A stretch of 64,000 nt of DNA. Source: Cricetomys ansorgei. Its lineage: Eukaryota; Chordata; Mammalia; Rodentia; Nesomyidae. Below the pieces are notes generated by a model. The model made no database searches and was not told the origin of the DNA. It worked only from the letters and a program-made list of their open reading frames with translations. The position numbers and the translations under genes were made by a program. The DNA lies in the NCBI GenBank assembly GCA_026225945.1, contig JAMJFZ010002572.1, positions 108,386 to 172,385 of the forward strand. Reading direction: 5' to 3'. Numbering within the stretch: the first letter of the stretch is position 1; every line of letters starts with the position of its first letter. This document shows positions 10,875-21,574 of the stretch, one piece after another.

Positions 10875-11785
10875 ATAATAATAATGACCATCAGAACTCT
10901 GAAATCACTTCCAGCCTATTCTAATTGTATAGCACCAGGTTGAACACTCTGGTGAAGGAAGCTCTTTAAAATATGTTTGGGAAGACCTTTGAGTAGCAAC
11001 CTGCAACCTATTTGCTGATACACCCCATCCAAGGGTGTGTGGATCTGGATATGCTAAATTAAGCTGTGGTAACAAACTCTCAAAGGACACATCCACCTGG
11101 GTTGGCAGAGGTTGTTTCCACTGTGACTCACTCAGGCTGACAGAGCATCTACCATCTGGAGCCCTGCCTGTACCCAACCAGCCCAGAAGTAACTTCTAAC
11201 TTCTAGTTGGCCAGAAGTAGTCACATGATCTCACCAAGCAAGAAGGCTGGGAAGTGTAAAGCCCTGGAAGGTTCTGGATAGTCAACAAACAGCACCAATG
11301 TTTACATAAGGAGTCATGGTTCAGAGTGGTCAGGAGCAGGGGGGTGATCCAGCAGGCTCCCATCTCAGGGCTTTAATTATGCAGCACCCCATCACCTCTG
11401 TGATGTCCCCTCATCCACGCTGCATGCCCTTAAGACTCCGAGTGTATTTCTGACTGTAAGGAACCTAGAACGGTACACAGAGGTGCAATGTCCTAAGTGT
11501 TACATAACTTTATTATTTGGGCAAAAAATATTAAAGCAATGTTTTGTCTTTGCAATGTAAACAACAAGTGGGTGCTGTGCGAGATATTGTCACAGACTCC
11601 GGCACACACAGCGTGGGTACAGAGTAAACAACCGTCTTTATTACCCAAGCCAGGACTCACCAGGCTGAGTGGCCAGTTCCTCAGCGTCTAGTGTGGTTGG
11701 GGCATCGTGCAGGTACTCCCCAGGCTCTTGAGCACTGAAAGCTGGGACTTTATTCTTTTATTCATTTGCTTCCAGAGCTGTTCAG
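10875..11785. other. No gene recognised
   Basis: Mixed-composition sequence between the B1 and the long CA array. No family was recognised apart from a short tandem CTTCTAACTTCTA near 11193. Confidence 0.4.
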
Positions 11786-11787
11786 GA

Positions 11788-12908
11788 AGCAAACACACAC
11801 ACACACACACATACACACACATACACACACACACATATACATACACACACACATACACACACATACACACGCACACAGACATATATACACACAACTCACA
11901 TACACACACACCACACAGACATACACACACACATACACACACACACACAACTCACACACACACATACACACAACTCACACACACACACAACTCACACACA
12001 TACACACACATACACACGCACACAGACATATATACACACAACTCACATACACACACACCACACACACATACACACACACATACACACACACAAACTCACA
12101 CACACACATACACACAACTCACACACACACACAACTCACACACATACACACACATACACACGCACACAGACATATATACACACAACTCACATACACACAC
12201 ACCACACACACATACACACACACATACACACACACACACAACTCACACACACACATACACACAACTCACACACATACACACAACTCACACACACATACAC
12301 ACACAACTCACACACACACACACATACACACACAACTCACACACACATACACAACTCACACACACACACATACACACACAACTCACACACACACATACAC
12401 ACACAACTCACACACACATACACACAACTCACACACACATACACACACAACTCACACACACACATACACACACAACTCACACACACATACACACAACTCA
12501 CACACATACACACAACTCACACACACACAACTCACACACATACACAGACACATACACACACACACATACACACACATACACACGCACACATATATACACA
12601 CAACTCACATACACACACCACACACATACACACACACAACTCACACACACATACACACAACTCACACACACACAACTCACACACACACACATACATACAC
12701 ACACAACTCACACACACATACACACAACTCACACACACATACACACAACTCACACACACACAACTCACACACACACACATACATACACACACAACTCACA
12801 CACACACATACACACACAACTCACACACACACATACACACATACATACACACATACACACACACACAACTCACACACACACACACACACACAACTCACAC
12901 ATACCATA
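11788..12908. repeat. 1.1-kb (CA)n array with CAACTCA interruptions and ~145-bp higher-order units
   Basis: CA runs are punctuated by CAACTCA and CATACA. The marker CGCACACAGACATATATACA occurs at 11870, 12017 and 12161 (147 and 144 bp apart), with a degenerate copy near 12583, so blocks of ~145 bp were duplicated. Downstream of 12230 the period shortens to ~25-50 bp. The 387-404-residue frames here are THTHT-type artefacts. Confidence 0.95.
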
Positions 12909-13209
12909 TTTTCCAAAATGAAAACTTAGCACAAGTTTGTTCAGCGTCATTTGGACAAATGATAGGATTCCAAACGCTCCAGGAAAACAGAAGGGGAGCC
13001 ACGAGCCACCATCCTGTCACACCCTGCTTGTCCCTGGTCACACACCAACCTCAGCCAGCTTCCTGCAGACGGGTTATCCACAGGGCCCCGATTCACTTCA
13101 CCTCCTGACAACCCTATCAGAGGTCCCAAAAGGCTTCCTGCAAAAAGTACAGTCATTCATTTGAGTACCATCCCAAATGAAACTGCTTACAACAGAGAAG
13201 CAGGAAGAT

Positions 13210-13245
13210 GGAGGGAGGGAGGGAGGGAGGGAGGGACGGAGGAAG
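13210..13245. repeat. (GGGA)n microsatellite
   Basis: About eight GGGA units, then ACGGAGGAAG. The surrounding 12.91-13.45 kb holds no recognised gene. Confidence 0.9.
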
Positions 13246-13449
13246 TTAGAGGTTGGCAATCCCTCTCTTTAGTGTTTTCTGGCTGTAGAAATGCAACTCC
13301 ACACCCTTAGTAAGATATCCTAAGGCCTCGGTGCTGCTGCTGGCTCCCAACACACTTCCCTCCTTCCCAGGAGCCTATGGAGATACCCACAAGCACACAC
13401 ATCAGGCCAAATTGGCACCAGCTCTAAGCCCAGCTCCTGAACGGTTAGA

Positions 13450-13610
13450 CATAAGAACCTGGGGAAGTCAGTAGCATCTTGAGCCTGCTTCCTCACCTAA
13501 GAAACAGAAAAGATGCCTATAACTTGCAGACAGTTGTAACGGTTAAATAGAGAGAAAATACAGCACCCAGCACAGGGCTTCCAGTCACTAAATGCAATGA
13601 GTTGACTTGC
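13450..13610 (+). mobile_element. MIR SINE, ancient
   Basis: Ordered matches to the MIR core and 3' end: GGGGAAGTCAGTAGC, GAGCCTGCTTCCTCACCTAA, AACGGTTAAATAGAGAGAAA and CACCCAGCACAGGGCTTCCA. Divergence fits a pre-eutherian insertion. Confidence 0.7.
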
Positions 13611-14120
13611 GTAAATTATAGTATTGAATTCCCATAAAGTCCTGTGCTAAAAAAGAATTACTTTTCAGGAAACACAATGCTGTTCTATCCCCTGGTAGAA
13701 AAATGAACCCACAGAAAAACCCTGTGAGAGCAGGACTTCCCTATCACGTAAGCACGAGTGGGGGACACAGCTGGGAAGTCAATTCCATTTACCCAGGAGT
13801 CTTAGGAAACGCAGACCTGCACCTGCCTCTCGGAGAAAATTCAGCGACAGAACCAGAGCTGGGTCGGCCTGGGTCCTACCTACAGAAGATTAGACCAACC
13901 TGAAGACAGAAGGCAGACACACTCTTTCCCTCCTGCCCAGCTCAGCCTTGGATTGGGATCCATGTTTTAGTCCGGTCTTTATGACGACCTGTTAGCTTCT
14001 CCCAGTCTGGGCCCCAAGTCAGCAATCGATTTCCAATTCCCACTTAGTGATTCGTCTACAGTGCCCTCTGATGATGTGAGGTTCCTAACATCAGTCCTCC
14101 TGGGTGCTTTATGTTTGCCC

Positions 14121-14490
14121 AGCGTCTTAGTGACACACCACGACCAAAGCGGCTCTTACAAAAGGAAGTGTGTAACTGGGAGCTTGCTTACAGCTTCAGA
14201 GGTTTAGTCCATCTTCATCATGGTGGGGAGCATGGTGGCATATGGGGCAGACATGGTGCTGGAGAGGGAGCTGAGAGCTCTACATCCTGATCTGCAGGCT
14301 GCAGGAAGAGAGAGACTGGGCCTGGTATGGACTTTTAAAACCTCAAAGCCCACCCCCAGTGACGTACTTCCTCCAATGAGGCCACACCTCCTAATCCTTC
14401 TAATCCTTTCAATGAGCTCCACTCTCTGGTGACTAAGTTTTCAAATATATGGGCCCGTGGGGGCCGTTCTCATTCCAACCACCACAGCGA
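14121..14490 (-). mobile_element. ERVL-type LTR (TGGTTTGAATGAGAATGG group)
   Basis: The plus strand reads reversed LTR: CTTAGTGACACACCACGACC, CTTACAGCTTCAGAGG, AACCTCAAAGCCCACCCCCA, CTCCTAATCCTTC and a terminal CATTCCAACCACCACAG. It lacks coding sequence and looks like a solo LTR. A second minus-strand copy lies 770 bp away at 15263. Confidence 0.8.
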
Positions 14491-14491
14491 G

Positions 14492-15175
14492 AGAGTCCAC
14501 ACAGTAACATATGAGCAGAGGCAGGTACAGCTTTATAGCTCAAGGGCTGGGAGACAGAATGGCTGACCTGACCCACAGGTCACAGATGGCGTGGCAAGGA
14601 AGGGCAACTGCAGCCAAGAAGACCATCCTAGCCACTTACCCCTGACAGTGACACCTCATAAGGCCACATTCCTGCTCCAGGGACACTTGGTTATTGATAA
14701 CCTTGTCGTAGAAAACTGTGTTTGCTTTTATGCTGTTAAATCCACAGAGCACTGCTTAGAGCATCGTGGCAAAGGTTTTCCTCAACTAAACGTCACTGGG
14801 GCCGCTCTGAGCCCCTTCTTGGCTAGGCCCCAACACTGGCTAGCACCCACACAGCCCAGTGCTAGCAAGAACCCTGCTAGGTTAATCTGGAGGAAATTTC
14901 TCCCACCTTGATGTTCAGCCACTGCTGACCAAACTCCTCTCCACATCACATCCAATCACCCTGTCCTACCTTCAGCAAGAATCCTGAGAGCTGAGCAAGG
15001 GCTATGACATCGGCTCCTAGCAACCCCCAATCCACTGGCCTGCTGCTGGGCCGGGACCCACACCCATTCTTGTACACTCACTCCACGTCTCTCCCTTACC
15101 CAACATTCACCCTGTTACCACTGAGTAAAATCTCCCTTACTATCGTAGCAAGCCTCAGAACAGAAATCGTAAACA
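14492..15175. other. No gene recognised
   Basis: Sequence between two same-orientation LTRs. It does not carry a recognisable ERVL primer-binding site next to the LTR ends, so it is not clearly the internal part of a provirus. Confidence 0.35.
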
Positions 15176-15177
15176 AC

Positions 15178-15245
15178 GGTAGTGGGTTGAACAGTGGACC
15201 GCCAAACGTTGTGTGAACAACCTAATGCTTAGAACCTTTACACAG
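15178..15245 (+). mobile_element. MaLR-like LTR 5' fragment
   Basis: TAGTGGGTTGAACAGTGGAC and the following CGCCAAACGTTGTG with CTAATGCTTAGAACCTT resemble the first 60 bases of MST/MLT1 LTRs. Short, so tentative. Confidence 0.4.
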
Positions 15246-15262
15246 CAGAGCAACGACCATCA

Positions 15263-15602
15263 CTTTATGTTGTGGCTACTTGTCTCTTGCTTTGATAAAA
15301 CACCACGACCAAGACCACCTATAAAAGGAAGTGGCTTACTGTTTCAGAGGGTTCGAGTCCATGGTGGCAGAGCAGAGGCACGGGGGCAGGAGTAACTAAG
15401 AGCTCACAACCTGCCCCACAACTATGAGGCAGAAACAGAGCTAAGGGCTATTCCTCTACACACAAACCTCAGAACCCACCCTCAGGGACACCTCCTCCAC
15501 CAAGGCCACACCTCCTCATCCTTCCCAAACAGTTCCAGCAACTGGGGACCAAGTATTCAGATAGATGAGCCTATGGAGACCATTCACATTCAAACCACCA
15601 CA
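15263..15602 (-). mobile_element. ERVL-type LTR, same group as 14121-14490
   Basis: Reversed LTR blocks: GATAAAACACCACGACCAAG, CTCCACCAAGGCCACACCTC, CAACTGGGGACCAAGTATTC and CACATTCAAACCACCACA. More diverged in the middle, where the CATGGTGGCAGAGCAG block is shortened. Confidence 0.8.
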
Positions 15603-15702
15603 TTATGTGGGGGGAAAAAGCGATCAAGTCAAGAACTTTGTGAAAGGGAGCTTAGCCTTGTGGGGCCTAAATGCAATCATGTGTCCTGATAGGAGACAAG
15701 CA

Positions 15703-15838
15703 GAAACAGGACAAGACACGCCTAGAATCCTAGCACTGGGGAAGCTGAGGCAGGAGGATTGCAATCAGTCTGGGCTATATAGCACCAGGCCAGCCTGGCT
15801 TACAGAGAGAAGACTCTGCCCCCACCAAAAAAAAAGAG
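15703..15838 (+). mobile_element. B1 SINE, diverged
   Basis: CGCCTAGAATCCTAGCACTG, AGCTGAGGCAGGAGGATTGC and an A tail at 15825-15834. The right half is rearranged (CAGTCTGGGCTATATAGCAC then CAGGCCAGCCTGG), as in older proto-B1-like copies. Confidence 0.75.
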
Positions 15839-15840
15839 AG

Positions 15841-16078
15841 ATGGGGGTGCTGGAGACATGGCTGAGAGGTTAAAAGCACTGCCTGCTCCTCCAGAAGACT
15901 TGGGTTCAATTTCAGCACCCACATGGTGACTTGCAACTGTCTGTAACTCCAGTTCCGGGGGGCCGTCTCTCCCTCCTCTGGCCTCTGTGGGCACCAGGCA
16001 CGCACATGTACAAACATACATGCAGGCAAAATATCCATACACACAAAGTTAAATAAAAATTTAAGAATTAAAAAAAGG
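15841..16078 (+). mobile_element. B3 SINE
   Basis: GGGTGCTGGAGACATGGCTG head, then CTGTAACTCCAGTTCCGGGG, CCTCCTCTGGCCTCTGTGGG, ACATGCAGGCAAAATATCC and an AAATAAAAATTTAAG tail. Full length, directly abutting the B1 tail. Confidence 0.92.
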
Positions 16079-16158
16079 CATGCGAAGGGACCGTGGGAGT
16101 TTGGGAACACAGATACAAGAAAGAGGTGCCAACACAGGCAGAGATTGCAGTGACACGG

Positions 16159-16190
16159 CTCAAGTCAAAGTGTGCTCAAGTCAAAGTGTG
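16159..16190. repeat. 16-bp perfect tandem duplication
   Basis: GCTCAAGTCAAAGTGT occurs twice head to tail at 16159 and 16175. Confidence 0.95.
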
Positions 16191-16199
16191 CGGCCACCA

Positions 16200-17360
16200 G
16201 AAACAGAAGCAGTGAGGGCCAGGACCTCCCGAGCACCTGCAGGGAGAGCCTGGCGACACCTTGGATATAGGTTCCAGGCCTCCAGAACTCTGGGGGTAAC
16301 TTTTTTTTTTCCTTTTGTCTTTGTGGCCTGAAATACAAGGTGACGGGTACAGCCCACTGAGTGTTAAGGGGTAATATATTCAAACCTGTCATTTTATATC
16401 TTTATAACAAACTTGATTTCCACAATGAGAAGTAACGATCAAAAGCCACCACACACGGGCATTCGTGAAATCTGAATAGCAGGCAGCACTCGAAACGCAC
16501 AGAGCAGGTGGGGACCCGTGGGGCTGGCCCCTTGACGTGCTGCTTCTCAGCCCAAGAAATACAATTCAGTTAGGCTCCATGGTGCACCCATTCCGGCTCA
16601 TTAGAGAAAACAAAGGAACCAAACTGCCTGGATCTTCCGGAGGGCAGACTTTTCTGGAATCTCTCATGAATCTCTGAGAGATGCACGGGCTGGTTTCTTG
16701 TTGAGATGCACTTCACCACGGGTTTAAAGGTGTTTCCTTTGATTCACAGGAATGACTAAACATAGCAATCTTCCAAAGACATAAACAGAAAAGCAACAGG
16801 GAGTACACATTCCAGAAATAGCTTTGGTGAGTAACAACAGTGACCCTGCCGAAAGGAGGCCTCTTCAGGGACCAAAATCAGGTCGCTTTTATACTGTCTC
16901 TGTAGGTACGGGAGAACTCAGCCACGGGGAAATAAACAAGCCTTGACCTGAAGCTCAGAGCCATTACCTGAGAGGCAGGAACAATGAACTGCCAGATGAT
17001 CCTCTATAAACAGTCAGCAAGGAGTCCTGACAAGCTCTGTGAGGGCCGGTCCCCTGCCTCTCCCTCACAGTCTGTGCTCTGGCTGAATTGCTCACATCAC
17101 CCTTCCCTATCAGGGCTTTGTGTCCTGGGCCCTGTGCTCACCCCAGAAATGCCCTTGTACGGGATAAAAGTATCTTTCCTTCACCTCCTACCAAGACCAT
17201 GACAGAGCTATCAGCCACAAAAGATAAGAAAAGCATGCATATTTATATATTTAAATTACATACTTAAAACATGCTACATATTTTTAAAAAGCATACATAT
17301 TTAAAAAGTAATACTTAAGATGAGCTTAAAGTGACAGAGACTTAGACCAGGAAGTAGGGG
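16200..17360. other. No gene recognised
   Basis: Single-copy looking sequence with a T10 run near 16301 and an AT-rich segment at 17220-17310 containing repeated ATATTTAAA motifs. No exon or repeat family was recognised. Confidence 0.4.
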
Positions 17361-17364
17361 TAAC

Positions 17365-17576
17365 GGTTTTACTTTATATGCACGGGTGTCTCGAGGGCAT
17401 GTTGGCTATGCAGCTTGTATCTGCCTAGTGATAAGGAGCCAGAATTGGGCATCAGATACTTGGGAGTAGAGTTAGAGGTCACTGCGACCCACCATGTGGG
17501 TGACAGGACTCGAACCTTGGTCCTCTGGAAGAATAGGCAGTGCTTTTAACCTCTGAACCATCTCTCCAGCCCTGAA
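17365..17576 (-). mobile_element. B3 SINE, minus strand
   Basis: TATGCACGGGTGTCTCGAGG tail side, GCATCAGATACTTGGGAGTA, CCATGTGGGTGACAGGACTC and AACCATCTCTCCAGCCCTG, the reversed head. Confidence 0.9.
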
Positions 17577-17919
17577 ATCTGGGTTTTTAAGTATATAGGT
17601 TTGTCAAGACACAGACAGTCATGAAGAAGTATGCTTGGATTTTAAAAGTTCAATCCAGGGAACAAAACAGAGGGAACTTGAGGCAGGCTCATTTGTCCAG
17701 ACTTTTCTCCATGGCCATGCATCTTCAGGGATAAGGGTGCTCCTTCCTCTTAGTCGGGAAGGGCAGCTTTTCCAGGAGGATCTTATCAGAGACAAGGAAA
17801 AGTCAGAAAGTCGCTCCTTGGTTGTACGCATGCTTCAGGGGCGAAGGGCAGGGGAGGTGGCTAGTGGCCTTCTTGCTTCTGTGGTTTTCTCAAATCCCTT
17901 CAGTTTTGAGATATTCAGG

Positions 17920-18106
17920 GGTCCAGTGAGGTGGCTCAGGTGTAAAGCCACCTGCTGCGGAGCCCAGGGCCCACACAGTGACAGGAAAGCCTGCCCCTGC
18001 CCCTGCCCCTGCCCCCATCCCTGCAAGTTGTCTGACATGTTGCACTGCAGGCTCACCCCCTCCCCAAATAAAACAAATAAAAATGTAACTTAAAAAAAAA
18101 AAAAGC
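17920..18106 (+). mobile_element. B3-like SINE with an internal (CCCCTG)n expansion
   Basis: GGGGTCCAGTGAGGTGGCTC and GTAAAGCCACCTGCTGC form the head. A CCCCTG hexamer tract at 17991-18021 replaces part of the body. The tail is AAATAAAACAAATAAAAATG plus a 14-base A run at 18091-18104. Confidence 0.75.
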
Positions 18107-18197
18107 TCCGTGGGACCACTTGTGCTAAACTCCATCACCCTCACATGTGTAATTCCTGCCTGTGGAGGACCAGGCTGCATACATTTTCAAGGTTCTC

Positions 18198-18600
18198 ATG
18201 TGAAATTACCACAAATTCGGTGGCTTAAATCACCAGGAATTTCTTCTCTCTTCTGGAGTGCAGAGCTCTGACATGGAGCCAACGTGTCAGGAGGCCCTGC
18301 TCCCCGATGTTTTAGGGTGATCCCGCTTCCACACCTTCCCATGTCCCCTAGGGTGGCCCTGCCCCCACACCTACCCACATCCCACGCCCCACCCCCACCC
18401 CTGACCCATGCAAGCCCAGCATTCCTAGTCAGCAGGCTCCGACTTCTCCTGCCTCTCTTTGGAGGACACTGTTCATGGGCTCTAGGGCTGACACAGAGCC
18501 TTACCTGACTGACATATACAAGGACCCTTACCACAAATAAAGGACCGTTCACAGGCTCGTTCGTAGGGAACGCCACACAAATGACATCTGCTCCTAGGAG
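18198..18600 (-). mobile_element. Old mammalian LTR-type repeat (MaLR-like), tentative
   Basis: AAATTACCACAAATTCGGTG and GGCTTAAATCACCAGGAATT, then CTTCTCTCTTCTGGAGTGCA, followed at about 18530 by ACAAATAAAGGACCGTTCAC. These match, in order, a widespread ancient mammalian repeat. The middle 200 bases are CCCCAC-rich and diverged. Confidence 0.45.
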
Positions 18601-18954
18601 CCCTCCTGGCCCCATGTTCTGAACTCCAGCAGAGGGACTGTCTGCTCACAGTCACAGTCTGCACTGCATGGCTGAGCTCTCTGTGCTTCTTAGGGTGTGA
18701 TCTCCAGGCTGCCACCCACCCTGCAACTGACACCCTGAGTCCTGCGGCCAGCACTCTGTGTCACAGTGGCCTGTCTCCCCGCATCACCTGAGCATGGTAA
18801 GGTCAGGATCTGTTCTGATCCATCAGTACACCCCAGCACCCCACCACAACACATATAAATAAGAGGCTCCGATGATGGGTGTTTGTAGGGTAAAAAGCAG
18901 ATCTGTCTGCATCACACAGTGATACACACATGCAGTACGCCGCTGGATATACGT

Positions 18955-19155
18955 GTATTTATTTTATGTGTATGTGCGGTTTGCCTTAATAGATGTCTGT
19001 GCAGCACGTGTGTGCCTGGCACCCACGTAAGTCAGAAGAGGGCGCAGATCCCCTGGGACTGAACTTACAGACGGTTGTGAGCCACTGTGTGTGCTGGTCA
19101 TTGAGCCCCTGTCCTCCACAAGAACAAGTGTTCTTAAAAGAGTTCTCCAGCCTCC
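18955..19155 (-). mobile_element. B2/B3 SINE, minus strand
   Basis: ATTTATTTTATGTGTATGTG reversed tail, GTCAGAAGAGGGCGCAGATC, CAGACGGTTGTGAGCCACTG, AAAAGAGTTCTCCAGCCTCC reversed head. The adjoining (CA)n lies on its head side, unlike most arrays here. Confidence 0.9.
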
Positions 19156-19157
19156 TC

Positions 19158-19159
<2 letters not shown>

Positions 19160-19191
<32 letters not shown>
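19160..19191. repeat. (CA)n microsatellite
   Basis: Uninterrupted CA dinucleotides adjoining the SINE head. 19.2-19.8 kb beyond it has no recognised gene; near 19640-19690 it resembles an old L2/MIR-type relic. Confidence 0.95.
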
Positions 19192-19193
<2 letters not shown>

Positions 19194-19797
19194 GACCAGG
19201 AGTTCTGTAAGACTTAGAAGATTAAAAATAACAAACTTCTAATGATAAAATTTTAGGCCCAAGCGACTCAGGAGACATTCTAAGGCAAACCTCTCTGGAT
19301 GCCTCAGGACTCACAGACTGGGAAGCCAGACAGACTCTGCTCACTGGCTCTGTCTACAGCAGTATCAATCCACAAGCCACTGCCCTCCTGACAACAAAGC
19401 ACTCCCTCCTCCTCCATGGAGGGCAAAGACAGGGACATTATTCAGGGAACTCAGACTACATTACTGTCTTTGCTCAAACCCCCCTCTCAAGTGGAGCTGT
19501 CAGCTGCAGCAGCCAGCCCGAGGAAGGACTAAAGTTCTCTACAGCGAAGTTGTTCAGATACCCAGACCACCAACACAAGGGGCTTAGCACTAACATCCTG
19601 CTCAGCTCTGAGGCACTAAAACCTCTTTAGAAGTCTGTGCTGAGCACCTGCTCGCTGCTCTGGACCCAGCGCTGGGAAGAAGACAACACAGTCCATGGTC
19701 AAAAGGAAAGCTATCCTCAACCACACTCCCAAGACCCCAGCTGTAGAGTAGCTTTCCAAGCTGTGGATCATGGCTCACTTGTAAGATAAGCTAACAG

Positions 19798-19828
19798 GTC
19801 ACACACACACAGGCAGACAGACAGACAA

Positions 19829-19860
<32 letters not shown>

Positions 19861-20013
19861 TACACACAGACACACATACACACATGCACCCACAGGCACA
19901 CAGACACCATACACAGACACACACACACACACACACAGGCACACAGACACTACACACAGACACACATACACACACGCACCCACAGGCACACAGACACACA
20001 CACAGACACCACA
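19798..20013. repeat. (CA)n array with CAGACA interruptions
   Basis: CA runs with CAGACA. The phrase CACTACACACAGACACACAT occurs twice about 90 bp apart, each followed by CACCCACAGGCACACAGACA, showing a duplicated block. The cysteine/valine-rich frames opposite are artefacts. Confidence 0.95.
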
Positions 20014-20055
20014 CAACGTGTAAGGTTTTAAAAACACTGATACAATTGGTGTTAG

Positions 20056-20178
20056 CATTCCACTCCATTTACAGTGAATAAACTGAGACACAAAGCCATT
20101 AAATAATATGCCCAGTTAGTCAGGGCAGAGCTGAGGTACAATTGCAGAGCCCAAGTCGATGGACCAGTCTGTGTTCCC
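20056..20178 (-). mobile_element. MIR SINE, ancient, minus strand
   Basis: TTTACAGTGAATAAACTGAG, then AATATGCCCAGTTAGTCAGG, GCAGAGCTGAGGTACAATTG and CAGAGCCCAAGTC follow the reversed MIR core order. It lies directly upstream of a MaLR LTR. Confidence 0.75.
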
Positions 20179-20184
20179 TCAGAT

Positions 20185-20472
20185 TCACACACTAAAACTC
20201 TAGCCCTCAGTGTATTTGAAGATGGGTTTGAGGATGGAACTAGTCTTCTTGAGATCAGCACCCTGCTAAAAGCAGACACAAGGGGGCTCATGTCCTCTCT
20301 CTGCCCTCTGACTGTAAAGACACACCCAGCAGGAGGCCATCCTCGCCAGCAAGAGACCTCTCCCCACGCACCTACCTCCGTCTCGGACAACCCGGACTCC
20401 AGAACTATGAGAAATAAACTTCTGATTACTTAATCCCCTCACCCATTCCGTCATGGTTGCCTGAACTAAGAC
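20185..20472 (+). mobile_element. MaLR (MST/MLT1-like) LTR
   Basis: TTGAAGATGGGTTTGAGGAT start, CTCCAGAACTATGAGAAATA near the 3' end with the AATAAA signal at 20415, and a terminal CCTGAACTAAGACA. These are hallmarks of MaLR LTRs. It is non-coding and old. Confidence 0.75.
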
Positions 20473-20550
20473 AGAACTTACAGAAAATCGTGTAATATCT
20501 ATGTCAGAGAAGCATGTATGCATGTAAGCATGTTATGAAATTTTATATAC

Positions 20551-20586
20551 ATATACACACACACACACACACACACATATATACAC
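20551..20586. repeat. (CA)n flanked by AT-rich tails
   Basis: ATATACATATACACACACAC… to CACATATATACAC. AT-rich DNA with no recognised gene follows to 20825. Confidence 0.9.
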
Positions 20587-20832
20587 AGTCAGCAGCTTTT
20601 AAAAAACTTGAGAAGGCTGATGAAATATGAAAATATAATTAATTAAAGGCAATTTTTCTTACTTATTTTATTTTTTGATTAAGTCTTTTTTGTGATTGAA
20701 GCCACATCAATTAAAGAATATGGTCCTGGTATACTCCACTATAATTAATAAGAATTACATACATGAACCTTATGTAACAGGCATACACGTCCCAACAGAA
20801 CCACAGCCAGCTTCTGGTGTTTTCACTGCTGT

Positions 20833-21186
20833 GTTAACTCTTATCTTGTACTGTCAAAGCAGCTTAGGGAAAGAGGGCTAATTCTGGTTCACAGTTTGGG
20901 GGTGCAGCTCATCGTGCTGTGAACCCCCATAGCGGGAGCAGGAGGCAGATGGCCACACTGTGCCGACGGCTGGGAAACAGGAAACAGTGCATGCTCATGC
21001 TCAAATGGCTTCTCCTTTTCTCTAGGTCCAGGACTCCAGTCCACGGTGCTGGTCACAATTAAGGTGGGAATCCCACCTCAGCCTGATTGAAATAATCCTT
21101 CACAGACATACCCCCAAAGGCCTGTCTCAACATTCCTAATTCCTTTCAGGTTCACAGTCCATAAACCATTGCAACTGTCAAATAAA
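20833..21186 (-). mobile_element. ERVL-type LTR, minus strand, diverged
   Basis: CAAAGCAGCTTAGGGAAAGA, GGGCTAATTCTGGTTCACAG, GGTGCAGCTCATCGTG, CAATTAAGGTGGGAATCCCA and ACAGACATACCCCCAAAGGC follow the reversed order of a common rodent ERVL-related LTR. No coding content. Confidence 0.65.
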
Positions 21187-21574
21187 AAGCAACTTAATAA
21201 GCCACGCTGTCTAAGAATTCAAATACCCCTGAAAGCTTTGTTCCAGCCCAGACCTTCTGCTAGGCAGGATGGTCTGCATGCCTCCCCCCCTCCCCCCCAG
21301 CCTGGCCTGTGGTAACAAACAGATGGCGTCTAGAGCAGCACAGAGCCTCCACATGACCTCTTCACACGGTGAGCCTGTGAGCCTGCAGACTGTACCCTTT
21401 GTCTACAGTATGAAGTCCGGGCCCTCAGGTACACCAGAGCCACAATAAATCCACTCCTTCCCTTTGAGGTCAGGAAGGAAAATCCAGAGCCACTCACAGG
21501 GAGTTGCTGTGGCCCCAGTGTCCTGGCTCTGCATCACCCATCTCCACTGTAAATAGCACAGTGATGGACACAGT

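Noticed and set aside
11707..12929. Histidine/threonine-rich frames of 387-404 residues
   Set aside because: Products of the CA array with CAACTCA interruptions, open only because CA repeats lack stops.
14121..15602. Two same-strand LTRs as a provirus
   Set aside because: The 770 bases between them show no primer-binding site, polypurine tract or retroviral frame, and a separate MaLR fragment lies inside. Two solo insertions fit better.
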